A stretch of DNA of 64,000 nt from Klebsiella quasivariicola (GCF_002269255.1 NZ_CP022823.1:3348001-3412000), one strand, 5' to 3'. Counted from the stretch's first letter, positions 17,234-25,887 are shown. Translations and numbers: made by a program. Notes: a model not told the origin generated them from the letters alone.

Positions 17234-18493
17234 TCAGGCTCTGGCCAGAAGGGATTCTATTTCGGCCAGCTGTTTTGCTGTCGGCGACTTATCGCCAGGA
17301 AGGATCTTCGCGCTGTCGACCATATTGAGCGGCGTCAGGTATTTGTCCCCGCCAGCAATTGGCGGTAGATTCTCCATACGCCGGATATCGTTAGTGGATA
17401 GCCATCCCCACTGGCGGCCCAGCGCATACGATTCATAGCGTGACTTCTGGTCGCCTCGCAGCAGCCCGGAAACGTTGAACTCGATGTACAAATCGCGGCG
17501 TTCGCTGGGCAGAAGCAGATCGCGCTGCAGCGCACCTTCATGGCGTTTCAGCCAGGCCAGCAGCGTATACATCACGAACTGCAGGCCCTGGTGCTCGATG
17601 TTGTTGTTGGTCGCTTTCGCCAGCATCTGCACCATATGTGGCGGGATTTTATAGAGCCGGCAGACCTCTTCCACGCCCCACTGCCGCGACTGTAGCAGCT
17701 GCGCCTTTTCGTTATCCTGCGACAGTTGTTTGTAGCTCATGCCCTCCTGCAGCAGTGCCACAGAGAACATATTGTGAATACCGGAATGGCGTTCGGTCCA
17801 TTTCGCCAGCAGGCGATCAATAGCATCCTGGCTTTTAATGGTCGCAGCCTCTTTCGGACGCTCTATCACCCCGCTCATCGTTGTCCCGCGCCGAAATGTC
17901 GCTGCCGCATGCTCCTCAACGGCCAGATTCAGCCCCAAGACATCGGCGTTCGTCTGAATGGGGGAACTGCCGATATAGCCATCCAGAGAAAAGACCTTCA
18001 CATGGTGCATCATGCGCATCGGCAGAATTTCACCGACTTCCGGGAGTTCGTAATACGGCATACCGTCCGGCCCTTTCAGCACAATGACCTTTTTCGGGTT
18101 AATGGGGATCAGCTCTTTCGGGTAGCCTTTTCCGTCCCGTTCGATGATCGAGTAGCAATTTCCCTCAAGCCCCAGCAACCCCTGCTGCTGCTCGAAATAC
18201 TCGAATGAGGTGTCTTTCCTGTTGGGCTGGGAGTGAATCAGGTCATAAACCGGGTGGTCCGTCGCACGCTGGCGCCCGCCATTTTTATCCCGCCGGTAGA
18301 GTTCGCACGGCAGCTGCGCGACTGACTCCGCCAGGAGGGTGACACAGGCCCGGACCGCTGAAAGTCCAAGAGCGGTTTCCGGCGTGATTATGATGCCAGT
18401 TTTGCTCTGGCTTGAACGAACCCCGCCCAGCATGGCTTCCCAGAAGCTATTACCCGAGTATTGTCGGCCCCTGAACATCTGGGGTAGGAACAT
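17234..18493 (-). CDS. Portal protein, HK97 family (prophage 1)
   Basis: 419 aa dodecameric portal at the DNA entry vertex. Typical segments: ALGLSAVRACVTLLAESVAQLP near the N-terminus, GLEGNCYSIIERDGKGYP, and C-terminal GDQKSRYESYALGRQWGWLSTNDIRRMENLPP. Its ATG overlaps the stop of the small membrane-protein gene upstream as TAATG. Confidence 0.94.
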   Translation of the reverse strand: MFLPQMFRGRQYSGNSFWEAMLGGVRSSQSKTGIIITPETALGLSAVRACVTLLAESVAQLPCELYRRDKNGGRQRATDHPVYDLIHSQPNRKDTSFEYFEQQQGLLGLEGNCYSIIERDGKGYPKELIPINPKKVIVLKGPDGMPYYELPEVGEILPMRMMHHVKVFSLDGYIGSSPIQTNADVLGLNLAVEEHAAATFRRGTTMSGVIERPKEAATIKSQDAIDRLLAKWTERHSGIHNMFSVALLQEGMSYKQLSQDNEKAQLLQSRQWGVEEVCRLYKIPPHMVQMLAKATNNNIEHQGLQFVMYTLLAWLKRHEGALQRDLLLPSERRDLYIEFNVSGLLRGDQKSRYESYALGRQWGWLSTNDIRRMENLPPIAGGDKYLTPLNMVDSAKILPGDKSPTAKQLAEIESLLARA

Positions 18494-18672
18494 TATTTAC
18501 CTCCGCCATTGCTGACGCCGGAGGAAAAGGCCCGGGTTGTCATATATGACCAGCCCAGACAAATAATCCCTCCTGTTATCAATCCCACTGATGGAGAAAT
18601 AAGCCAGGCACCTGCGGATAACAATCCAGCACCAGTGAGGCCGACAATAAAACTCAGAACTGAAATTAGCAT
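18493..18672 (-). CDS. Small membrane protein between terminase and portal
   Basis: 59-aa protein MLISVLSFIVGLTGAGLLSA..., read on the minus strand from the ATG at 18672. It has two hydrophobic helices (about residues 3-25 and 30-45) and a glycine-rich tail SNGGGK. The start overlaps the end of TerL by seven bases and the stop overlaps the portal ATG, so all three are coupled. The function is unknown; such small membrane genes recur at this position in HK97-like phages. Confidence 0.78.
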   Translation of the reverse strand: MLISVLSFIVGLTGAGLLSAGAWLISPSVGLITGGIICLGWSYMTTRAFSSGVSNGGGK

Positions 18673-20387
18673 GCTATATCTTCCTCATCGTATACGGATG
18701 TCATCACTGAACTGTTAAGCATGGCGCGCCCCAGCCCCATCATTAAACCAACCGCACCATCTATCTTGTTCTGCCGCCCTTCTTTCCCGGGACGCACAAT
18801 ATCGTCACTTCCGGGAAGGTACTGGCCGACGATATTGGAAATACACCAGTTCATGACAGGGTGTCCGTCATGATGGAATCTCCCCGAGATGAGCGCAGCC
18901 TCAATCTCTCTCATAGGATCACTCATATGGGTAAAATTTTGTCTTATCTCGACAGGCTCAAGCCCCTCTTCCTCAAGCATGTGACGTAATGAAGTCGCGC
19001 CATAAGGATCAATGGGGCATTGGGCAATTTTTACGGTATTCCGCAGCTTCAGGATCGTTTCAAATATCAGCCTGTAATCAACTTCGCCACCATCGGTCGG
19101 GATCAACTTACCCTGCCGGACAAAGGACTGATAACGTTCTGCGGTACTTTTCAGCGCGGTCTCCTGAGAGTAAATGGTTTCTTCTGGTGCCCAGAACAGA
19201 GGAGAAACACAGTAAAAATGTGTTATTCCGTCTATTTCACGACGAAAAACTGGAACCACGGCATTGAGGTCAACTTTCGAGGCCAGATCTATACCCAGCC
19301 AGCATTCTTCCCCTTCAAAATCTGACAACTTAAGGTTTTTATCGGCTGCATCCATCCATTTTCTCAGGTCGTAATAAGCTGATTTTGCGCTTACCCAGCG
19401 ATTGAAATGCTTGGTCAGAATCTTGTTTGTCTGCCCGGGCGTCGACATACCCAATAATTGTTTAGCCCGGAGAAAATCTGCTTTTACCGAAATGCCATAG
19501 TTGGGGTTTGCCTTGATTAATGCCTCAGGAGTCGTCCAGTCATCATCGTCATCAAGGCCATAAATCAGCCCAAATATGGTTTCATTTTCCTCGCCATTAC
19601 GGGTTCTCCGCAGGATCTCGACAACCTGGGTACGCTTTTCATAGCAAGGGGATGTAATGTCATAGCCGGCGGTGGTGATGATCAGTGTCATCGGTTGTTC
19701 ACGAGCCCCCATACCGGTGGTCATGGTGGTGTAAAGCGCATCAGTAGTATGTTCGTGATATTCATCAATGATGGCGCATGATGGCGAATCACCATCCCCC
19801 GGGTCACCGATCACAGGCGCAAAAACCGAACCGTCAGGGCGCGTCATTTTTTTTGCCCAAGGTTTTATCGAGAATTTTTGCCGCAATGCCGGCAGCTTTT
19901 TCACCATTTGCAGCGCCGGAGAAAATACCTTCCATGCCTGTTTTTCAGTCGTGGCGCCGCAATAGACTTCTGCACCATGCTCGCCATCTGCACAAAACAT
20001 ATAATTTCCTACAGCAGCGGCAATAGCGGATTTCCCGTTCTTCCTGGGCACCTCGATATAGATTTCAGAGAAACGACGCAGGCCTGTCTTCTTGTGTACC
20101 CATCCAAACGGTACGCCAAGAGCGAACTTCTGCCAGGCTTCAAATTCAATCCGGAGTTTACGCCGGGCCCATTCCCCTGAGGTATGAGGCATTTTCTGGG
20201 CAAAACGAAGAAATCGTTCTGCTTTGTTTTTATCGAAGCGGTAGGGCCAGTGGGGATCCTTTGCTCGTTCGAGGTCGTCCAGATGTCGCTGACAGGCAAG
20301 TACCGTTAACTGACACGCCAGAATCTTCCCGCCAACGATATCCCGCGCATACTGGTTCGCCGCATTGACGTTCGGATAGGTAGCCAT
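18666..20387 (-). CDS. Terminase large subunit, HK97 type (prophage 1)
   Basis: 573-aa DNA-packaging motor. The N-terminal ATPase has a Walker A-like VPRKNGKS at 113-120 and Walker B IIDEYHEH at 206-213. The C-terminal nuclease domain begins around GIDLASKVDLNAVV (about 378), with acidic residues expected to bind metal. It is followed by the small membrane gene and portal, and preceded by a P27-like small subunit. Confidence 0.95.
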   Translation of the reverse strand: MATYPNVNAANQYARDIVGGKILACQLTVLACQRHLDDLERAKDPHWPYRFDKNKAERFLRFAQKMPHTSGEWARRKLRIEFEAWQKFALGVPFGWVHKKTGLRRFSEIYIEVPRKNGKSAIAAAVGNYMFCADGEHGAEVYCGATTEKQAWKVFSPALQMVKKLPALRQKFSIKPWAKKMTRPDGSVFAPVIGDPGDGDSPSCAIIDEYHEHTTDALYTTMTTGMGAREQPMTLIITTAGYDITSPCYEKRTQVVEILRRTRNGEENETIFGLIYGLDDDDDWTTPEALIKANPNYGISVKADFLRAKQLLGMSTPGQTNKILTKHFNRWVSAKSAYYDLRKWMDAADKNLKLSDFEGEECWLGIDLASKVDLNAVVPVFRREIDGITHFYCVSPLFWAPEETIYSQETALKSTAERYQSFVRQGKLIPTDGGEVDYRLIFETILKLRNTVKIAQCPIDPYGATSLRHMLEEEGLEPVEIRQNFTHMSDPMREIEAALISGRFHHDGHPVMNWCISNIVGQYLPGSDDIVRPGKEGRQNKIDGAVGLMMGLGRAMLNSSVMTSVYDEEDIAC

Positions 20388-20821
20388 CAGTCAAACTCAT
20401 CGAATTCATTCCCGTCATCGTCCGGATCCTTTTGTCCGCTGGTCATGCGAAGACGACTGAGCGGATCTAACCCCAACAGAGAGCCGAGGCGGGCAAGTTG
20501 GGAAACCGAGTCATTCCGGACATTAACTGCAGGGTGTTTTTTCAAGCCCCCCATTTCACTTTCTGAGGTCAGTCCGCTGGCCAGCATTTTTTCGGCTTCG
20601 AGCATCAGATGAAAAGCATTGCAGTAAGCCAGCAACAAAGGTGCGTCCTCCAGCTCAAACACCCCTCGGTCGATGAGTATTTTGCTTTGCGTCTTCCACA
20701 TTCTTATTGCCGCCTCCCCCATTAACTCAGCGGGAGGCGCAATACGTGTTAATTTGCTTTTTTGCCCGGTGGGTAAAGTGGGTTTTCGGCCACCACCGGA
20801 CGATCGAATTCCTCCGGCCAT
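20387..20821 (-). CDS. Terminase small subunit, P27 family (prophage 1)
   Basis: 144 aa. The N-terminus MAGGIRSSGGGRKPTLPTG is basic and disordered; LGLDPLSRLRM near the C-terminus is a hallmark of P27-like small terminases. The protein recognises the packaging site and hands DNA to TerL. Its stop overlaps the TerL start. Confidence 0.9.
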   Translation of the reverse strand: MAGGIRSSGGGRKPTLPTGQKSKLTRIAPPAELMGEAAIRMWKTQSKILIDRGVFELEDAPLLLAYCNAFHLMLEAEKMLASGLTSESEMGGLKKHPAVNVRNDSVSQLARLGSLLGLDPLSRLRMTSGQKDPDDDGNEFDEFD

Positions 20822-21069
20822 AAACGTTCCTTTGATAGATGAAACCTTCCGGAAAAAAGTTTCTTATTTCTGGCGTGTAAAAATAGACTTCAACGGGCAG
20901 TCCCGAAGCGCGAAAGGGGTCAGGGATTTGATCCCCCCTCCCCCTGGCTGCAGCTGCCTCAGTCGAGGTGGAGGTCGTCATTCCGGCTGTGCCAGCGGCG
21001 AATACGGTTCGTATTGCGCGGGCCGGCATATCTCAGACGCTCAATGAACACCAGTTGTTATACCGGCGG
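20822..21069 (-). other. Non-coding 248 bp before terS, candidate cos region
   Basis: No convincing gene in either direction. It contains runs of C/G and the GC-rich string GGCCCGCGCAATACG on the minus strand. HK97-like phages with P27/TerL and a nearby HNH gene carry cos close to here. No cos core can be identified from sequence alone. Confidence 0.3.
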
Positions 21070-21501
21070 TCAGGATCCTGTAGCTGTAGCGGAGCCTCCA
21101 TCGGCCTGCAGTACGCTTTCTGGTAGCCGTTCATCTAATGGCTGGTTCTCGAACACCTTCATCCCAAACTGACCGATCCAGGTGCTGACTGAGTTGATGT
21201 TCCCTGCGATGAAGTCGGTCACCTCGGCGATCAATGCTTTAACGACGACATCTGTACTCTGACGCCAGTAATTCTCAATCGCGACCAGCAACGGATCGGA
21301 ACCATTACTGACAGATTGTTCACCTACGCTATATGTTTTTTTCTTCGCGCTATCGGTGATGCATAGCAGCTGGCTGGTCTGGACGGCTCCAGCCTCTGCC
21401 GCAATGACCTGCATCGTCAGCGTAGCCAATTTGTTCCCGTCTGCATCAGCGCTGGATGCATAGAACATGGAGAGCGTCAGATCCGTGCGTTGATACATCA
21501 T
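21070..21501 (-). CDS. Conserved-looking phage protein of unknown function
   Basis: 143-aa soluble protein (MMYQRTDLTLSMFYASSADADGN). No family recognised. It is overlapped by four bases with the upstream gene (ATGA), so it belongs to the same transcription unit as the 93-aa gene and the HNH gene just before the terminase genes. Confidence 0.6.
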   Translation of the reverse strand: MMYQRTDLTLSMFYASSADADGNKLATLTMQVIAAEAGAVQTSQLLCITDSAKKKTYSVGEQSVSNGSDPLLVAIENYWRQSTDVVVKALIAEVTDFIAGNINSVSTWIGQFGMKVFENQPLDERLPESVLQADGGSATATGS

Positions 21502-21776
21502 TGCTTACCTCCACGGCGATGGCGGGAACGGCGACCACCGGAAGGCGGAGATTGTTGCTCCTGTACCAGCTCACCCTCTAAAGGCTCCTGATCCATTGCA
21601 GGTGATGAGGCAGGGGCCGGAGCAATATCATGTGCAATCGTCAGTTTAAGCAGGGGCCGGCCGCCCTGAACATGCTCAAAATGGATGCCATGTACGGCTT
21701 CATGCATCCGTGACTGACCATCCGTCTCCAGAACGGTCAAAGCGCCATCAACGTATTCAATTTTGAAATTCTTCAT
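21498..21776 (-). CDS. Small phage protein with basic C-terminal tail
   Basis: 92 aa from the ATG at 21776 (MKNFKIEYVDGALTVLETD). A small beta-rich N-terminal part is followed by a proline/glutamate-rich linker and a strongly basic end, GGRRSRHRRGGKQ, which could contact nucleic acid. Overlaps HNH gene end by four bases and the next gene start by four bases. No family recognised. Confidence 0.6.
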   Translation of the reverse strand: MKNFKIEYVDGALTVLETDGQSRMHEAVHGIHFEHVQGGRPLLKLTIAHDIAPAPASSPAMDQEPLEGELVQEQQSPPSGGRRSRHRRGGKQ

Positions 21777-22135
21777 CGGGTTCTCTCTGTTGCTGTTTTC
21801 TTGCTGTGGCAGCTCCAGCACAATGACTCGAGATTAAAGTCATCGTCCGTACCGCCATGAGCTTTAGGAATAATGTGGTCTACACTTGAGGCTTTCGTGG
21901 CAATACCGTCTCGCCTGCAGTTCTGACAAAGGTATTTATCCCTCTTCATGATACGGGCCCGTTTAATTTCCCACGGACGACCATAACCACGTTCCTGCCG
22001 AGTTTTTCCGGGCTGATAGTTACGCCAGCCATCACCGGCGTGTTGCTGCCGATGGATCTCACAGAACCCACTGACATCATTCGTTACTGCCGTGCATCCT
22101 CTGTGCCGGCAAGGTCGTTTAGCGCGTGGAGGCAT
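21773..22135 (-). CDS. HNH endonuclease next to terminase
   Basis: 120 aa. CX2C-type zinc knuckles (CRHRGC; CQNCRRDG; CWSCHSKK) frame the HNH core SVDHIIPKAHGGTDDDFNLESLCWSCH. In HK97-like phages the HNH protein adjacent to terS/terL is required with the terminase for cos cleavage and packaging. Start ATG at 22135 (MPPRAKRPCRHRGC). Confidence 0.92.
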   Translation of the reverse strand: MPPRAKRPCRHRGCTAVTNDVSGFCEIHRQQHAGDGWRNYQPGKTRQERGYGRPWEIKRARIMKRDKYLCQNCRRDGIATKASSVDHIIPKAHGGTDDDFNLESLCWSCHSKKTATERTR

Positions 22136-22252
22136 AACTTTTTCCGAAGTTAGGGAGTTAGTGATAACGCAGTCGTTAACACCGTTTTTTGTTACAGGAA
22201 TGATGCCAGGGTGAACTTGGGTGAACTTGCTGCCATATTCACCCCAATAAAA

Positions 22253-22272
22253 AGCCCCGCATAAGCGGGGCT
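22253..22272 (-). terminator. Terminator downstream of the 74-aa gene
   Basis: Stem AGCCCCGC/GCGGGGCT with a four-base loop, followed on the minus strand by TTTTTATT. Confidence 0.75.
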
Positions 22273-22296
22273 GTAGATTCAGAAATATGGTTTTGG

Positions 22297-22521
22297 CTAC
22301 TGGTAGGTATCTGCGAAATGCCCTTCGATCTGAGATCTGACATCAACAGTTTCGTCTAACTTTAAGGAATCATAGCCCTTAATATGGAAATGAGGCTCAT
22401 ATGCATAAATCGTAATAAATGCATATGACTCTTCATCTCCCGTGAAAATCTCATATTTGACGCGAGAAAGACCGGCACCAACTAACATGTATGTATCCAG
22501 AAGCTTCTGGGTATTCATCAT
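22297..22521 (-). CDS. Small protein of unknown function
   Basis: 74 aa (MMNTQKLLDTYMLVGAGLSRVKYEI...), with a helix followed by beta-strands containing YAFITIYAYEPHFHIKGYD. Preceded by AAGGAAAAGGA and closed by its own terminator, so probably a moron between lysis and packaging modules. No family recognised. Confidence 0.5.
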   Translation of the reverse strand: MMNTQKLLDTYMLVGAGLSRVKYEIFTGDEESYAFITIYAYEPHFHIKGYDSLKLDETVDVRSQIEGHFADTYQ

Positions 22522-22625
22522 CCATTCCTTTTCCTTTAAAAATCCTTATCAGCATACATGAATTCGATGGATGACGACAGCAATGAATTCTTGCAGACTT
22601 TGAAAAAAACCTCAATATCAGTAAA

Positions 22626-22814
22626 TTAATACCCATACAGCACCCCAAATATGCCAAAAAATAAAGCAGAAAGCAGCCAGGCAAGTGCAGTCTTCTTCAT
22701 TAAGACTCCGTAAAATGCTATAGACATTGCTAGACACAGCGTTATAAAAACTGGCCACATAGTCAATAAAAAAAGCAAATAACCAAAAAACCCACTATTA
22801 GTAGTTATATTCAC
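22626..22814 (-). CDS. Small two-helix membrane protein
   Basis: 62 aa, start GTG at 22814. Two hydrophobic helices (YLLFLLTMWPVFITLCLAMSI and LAWLLSALFFGIFGVLYGY) separated by the basic loop MKKT. Ribosome site is weak. It could be a small prophage membrane moron; no function recognised. Confidence 0.45.
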   Translation of the reverse strand: MNITTNSGFFGYLLFLLTMWPVFITLCLAMSIAFYGVLMKKTALAWLLSALFFGIFGVLYGY

Positions 22815-23321
22815 CGCTAACTTAACCCTGACGTTCTAAATATGAGCTGTATCGCATGACACCATGCAATCTGTTCTTTCTGGCGAACTATAGCATTATC
22901 AAAGCCACTTAGTGAATGCTTGATGCCTTAGCCGCTGAGCTCCGTTAACTGATTTACACCCGCTACGCTTGTTATATCCGGAGTGTTGTCTAAACTATCT
23001 AATGACTTTGCTCTGCCACGACAAAGTCCGTCGTTCTACCTGTGAGCTCAGGGATGAGCCACTTCCTGTAGTATCTGGCCTTCCATTTTTTCTCAAAACC
23101 AGTAGAAAAACATCCCGCAATCTGACTACACTCCTACATTGGCTGCCCCTGCAGCACCCCGTCAATTTGTCGGATTTACTCCACGGGGTTTTTTATAACC
23201 TGAAACTGCTGGACAAAAGGCTCCAAGAACTAAGCCCACCAGCAGCACATTTCCAGGATATCCAGAAACAGGATACCTAAGAGTTGTTATGTCCTTCGAA
23301 CATATAAGGCGCGTATGATGA
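22815..23321. other. About 500 bp without a supported gene
   Basis: Short frames on both strands lack ribosome sites and family features. A plus-strand hairpin CCCCGT...ACGGGG followed by TTTTTT occurs at about 23158-23198 and could be a terminator. Nothing else is recognised. Confidence 0.4.
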
Positions 23322-23767
23322 TTAGTTATATTCAAACCTGAGCTCATCAAGCCTTAATGGTTTTCTTATAAAATTATTTTTGCATTCGATAATGAGTATC
23401 TGCCCCTCGCACAATGCGCAAAGCATAGGGGAGGATTTATCGGAATCACCATTTCCACCGGTGTAATTATTAACCACCCAAAGAGTGTAATCAATCGTGT
23501 TATCTCTGACAAGATTGATATTCCCAGCATTCTTTTCACCTCGTAAAATATACTTACCCTGCTTATCTTTTATACCATGAGAGAGAGCCCCACTCTTTTA
23601 TTAAAATAATAGATAAAAATCTTAAGTCCACCATCTGATAAAAGTACTTCCAATGACAGTTTGTCACCTGAAGCTGGATCAGACATTCTCGCATAACATT
23701 TTTTAATCACAACCCACCCACTCATTTTTGGGTAGGATATAAGCAAGGCAGGGACTGAATTCAACAA
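23322..23767 (-). pseudogene. Frameshifted gene of unknown function beside the lysis cassette
   Basis: Two adjoining minus-strand frames read as one protein with a one-base shift near 23600. The first part (MSGWVVIKKCYARMSDPASG... to YYFNK) runs into a stop at 23570; the second (SHGIKDKQGKYILRGEKNAG... to RLDELRFEYN) ends at 23322. An A missing from the AAAA run at the junction would restore a continuous frame. The start is uncertain. AT-rich compared with lysis genes. Either a decayed moron or a sequencing error. Confidence 0.5.
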
Positions 23768-23776
23768 GAAAATGAC

Positions 23777-24019
23777 CTATCGGGCTATAGCTTTATAATA
23801 AGCCTGCCAGCGGTACTTATCCAATCTCAGTTGCCGCAAGCACTGAGTGCTTTCAATATCAGCCTGCAGATCTTCGTCGCTGTCCTTCGCGGCGTCACTT
23901 GCTTTGCACGGCGGGCTCATCAAATCCGGGGATGGAGTTGGCAGCATCGATGGCGCGCTGACGCAGCTGCACAGCATCATCATCAAACCTGCATACAATA
24001 CGATTCGGAGACTGAACAT
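23777..24019 (-). CDS. Rz1: Rz1-like outer-membrane spanin (o-spanin)
   Basis: 80 aa, encoded in another frame largely inside the Rz gene. The signal peptide ends in a lipobox (MMMLCSC at about 13-19), and the mature part is proline-rich (APSMLPTPSPDLMSPP) as in Rz1 lipoproteins. Together with Rz it fuses inner and outer membranes in the last step of lysis. Confidence 0.88.
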   Translation of the reverse strand: MFSLRIVLYAGLMMMLCSCVSAPSMLPTPSPDLMSPPCKASDAAKDSDEDLQADIESTQCLRQLRLDKYRWQAYYKAIAR

Positions 24020-24245
24020 ATTTCACCACGTCACGGGTTATTGTTTTGTAGATGACCTTACCCGCTTCGTTAGCAGTAGCGGCCTTTTCCTCTACAGGCT
24101 TAATGGTACTCTCGGCCTTCTCTCTCTTCTTTGAAGCTTGAGCATTGATGTGATCAGCGTGAGAACTCCAGCCTGAGCGCCACGAAATCACGTTAGAGGC
24201 CAGCAGGATTGTTATAGCGATGATAACGGCGGTTAAGCGACTCAT
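23895..24245 (-). CDS. Rz: Rz-like inner-membrane spanin (i-spanin)
   Basis: 116 aa from the ATG at 24245 (MSRLTAVIIAITILLASNV), overlapping the endolysin stop. One N-terminal membrane helix, then a charged coiled-coil periplasmic domain (SKKREKAESTIKPVEEKAA). It overlaps Rz1 for about 125 bases. Confidence 0.88.
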   Translation of the reverse strand: MSRLTAVIIAITILLASNVISWRSGWSSHADHINAQASKKREKAESTIKPVEEKAATANEAGKVIYKTITRDVVKYVQSPNRIVCRFDDDAVQLRQRAIDAANSIPGFDEPAVQSK

Positions 24246-24739
24246 CTTTGCTCCCATAAACACACTTCGCGCTCAATCTCCCTCCGGGTAACAAGTCCCT
24301 TCCACTGCTTACCTTTGGCATAAGTCCAGCGACGTAGCTGATCACATGCCCCTTTCTGGTCACCCTGGTTGATTCTGCGCAGTAGCGTTGAGGTCCGAAA
24401 GTTACCAGCGCCGACGTTATAGGCGAACGAGTACAGAGCCCCACGCATCGTTTCGGGGATCGGCTTCTGGATGTATGGGTCAATCTGGCGGGCAACGGTG
24501 TTCAGGTCTTTACTAAGCAGCGCGCGGCATTCAGCCTCGGTGTACCTCTTACCGAGCATTATGTCTTTGCCAGTGTGGCCATAGCAGACAGTCCAGACAC
24601 CAACCACATCCTGATAGGGATCGTATCGCACACCTTCAAGGCCATCGTTACCGGTCGGGCCGGTGATGAGCGCTGAAGCAATGGCTATGGCTCCCCCGCC
24701 GACGGCAGCGATAACGCTATTCCTCAGCCTTGTTGACAT
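24242..24739 (-). CDS. SAR endolysin, GH24 lysozyme (prophage 1)
   Basis: 165 aa from the ATG at 24739, the length of phage 21 endolysin. The N-terminal weakly hydrophobic stretch VIAAVGGGAIAIASALITG is a signal-anchor-release domain, so the enzyme is exported by Sec and held in the membrane until depolarisation. Catalytic triad Glu35-Asp44-Thr50 is visible in GLEGVRYDPYQDVVGVWT. Cuts the glycan of peptidoglycan. Start overlaps the holin end. Confidence 0.94.
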   Translation of the reverse strand: MSTRLRNSVIAAVGGGAIAIASALITGPTGNDGLEGVRYDPYQDVVGVWTVCYGHTGKDIMLGKRYTEAECRALLSKDLNTVARQIDPYIQKPIPETMRGALYSFAYNVGAGNFRTSTLLRRINQGDQKGACDQLRRWTYAKGKQWKGLVTRREIEREVCLWEQR

Positions 24740-24986
24740 AGCCATTGAGCCGGTCCTCTCGTTCTTTTCTTCGGTAATACCAGTTCACGCCGCAGGTAAT
24801 AACGGTGCATGTGATACCGACAATGATTGCCCAGTCACTCAGGGTCAGCCCTGCAATTTTGTCGGCCAAAATCCATACCTCTGTTTTAGCTGTGTCAGCG
24901 TATGCCTTTGCGGAGACACCGCAGCCCGTCAGTGCGGTACCGGTGCCGTAGGAAAGTCTGCTGTATATGGTGCTCATTCTTGTCAT
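24717..24986 (-). CDS. Class II holin with dual start (prophage 1)
   Basis: 89 aa from the ATG at 24986 (MTRMSTIYSRLSYGTGTAL), preceded by GGAGG. A weakly hydrophobic first segment and a strong second helix (SDWAIIVGITCTVITCGVNWYY) followed by a basic tail RRKEREDR resemble pinholins. The second ATG three codons later, with an Arg in between, is the arrangement that yields holin and antiholin forms. It depolarises the membrane to release the SAR endolysin. Confidence 0.82.
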   Translation of the reverse strand: MTRMSTIYSRLSYGTGTALTGCGVSAKAYADTAKTEVWILADKIAGLTLSDWAIIVGITCTVITCGVNWYYRRKEREDRLNGYVNKAEE

Positions 24987-25174
24987 AACCTCACCTCCGC
25001 TGATTACGGATGGCGCTGTGTGCATGAAGGGGTCAGGCCCATCGGGCTGATTTGACAACGAGCCGTATCGATGATGATTCCCGTGAGCCTGAAAAAAGAA
25101 AGGCCACGCAAAGCGCAGCCTTCAAACGATGTTTTCCTTTGGTTACTGAATCGCCTGATTGATGGCGTAAAAAA

Positions 25175-25192
25175 GCCCGCCGTGAGGCGGGC
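25175..25192 (-). terminator. Terminator upstream of the lysis cassette
   Basis: Stem GCCCGCC/GGCGGGC with short loop and a minus-strand T run (TTTTTTA). It lies between the presumed late promoter and the holin gene and so should block lysis genes unless Q acts. Confidence 0.65.
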
Positions 25193-25740
25193 ACAAAGTA
25201 GGCATTCTAGGTAGTAACGAAACGAAGGCATCCCTAATAGTCCGAGCTACCGATTTACCAGGAAGCATTCACTTTTGCCGTTACGTTCTATAAACATAGA
25301 AGGGCAACCGCAAAAGTAAACCCACTATGAAATATTCAATATGCTTAGTGACAGTGTGGTGCCGGGTGCCTCCCGGTGAGCATGCCCCAGTCGGCATGGC
25401 CCGCGCTGCATTTACAGGTGTCTGTAACTGACTGGTCGCCCCTCCGCACAGGGGGATTCACCACATCAATAATTTATGATCCAAACATTCGATGCGTCAA
25501 TGTCAGATGTATAACTGCCTGTGTTTGATAAACGCCAAGCCTTAACAGTAGAACCCAGCAAGGTGCACAGAGGGGGTCTCCATACTACTAACTCTTCAAC
25601 TCAGTATCTCAAACCAGTTGTTGAACGTTTTCATTGTATCTACTTCCAGGTAAGTAAGGACGCGGAAAGATAAGGGATAGGTCTCAGGCTCCAGCTAACC
25701 AGCCTAATCAGTAGGTTCTAGCCTAGGCCTGAAAAGCAAA
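25193..25740 (-). other. Long untranslated late leader
   Basis: About 550 bp between two minus-strand terminators and without a supported gene. It contains the hairpin-forming 19-mer TCACCGGGAGGCACCCGGC (minus strand, 25361-25379), which recurs at 40380-40398 in the opposite arm. Probably the leader RNA made from the late promoter; a small RNA is possible. Confidence 0.4.
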
Positions 25741-25762
25741 AACCCCGCCATTTGGCGAGGTT
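25741..25762 (-). terminator. Candidate tR'-like terminator
   Basis: Stem AACCTCGCC/GGCGGGGTT (one G-U pair) with AAAT loop, followed on the minus strand by TTTGCTTTT. First terminator met by late transcripts reading left. Confidence 0.6.
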
Positions 25763-25815
25763 TGATGTTTAAGCTGTGTGTCTAAGTGACCACTCTTAAC
25801 AGATTACGATAGTTT

Positions 25816-25845
25816 TTGCGTACGCGTTACTCATTTGTGTATAGT
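25816..25845 (+). promoter_or_regulatory. Possible sigma-70 promoter of the kwaAB operon
   Basis: TTGCGT, 18-base spacer, TATAGT on the plus strand, about 80 bases before kwaA. A second -10-like TATACT at 25886-25891 overlaps the LexA box. Confidence 0.45.
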
Positions 25846-25887
25846 GTTTTTTCACAAGGATGATGTATTAGACATCCACATGATTTA

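Noticed and set aside
22205..22230. Direct repeat GTGAACTTG twice in tandem
   Set aside because: Only two units of nine bases without spacer pattern; not a CRISPR or iteron array.
25230..25300. Possible tRNA near the late leader
   Set aside because: No cloverleaf, no T-loop GGTTC/GATTC in the right place; no tRNA supported anywhere in the window.
25327..25434. 34-codon plus-strand peptide MKYSICLVTVWC... considered as a Hok-like toxin
   Set aside because: No membrane helix of the right length, no ribosome site; antisense to the late leader; better explained by the hairpin repeat.
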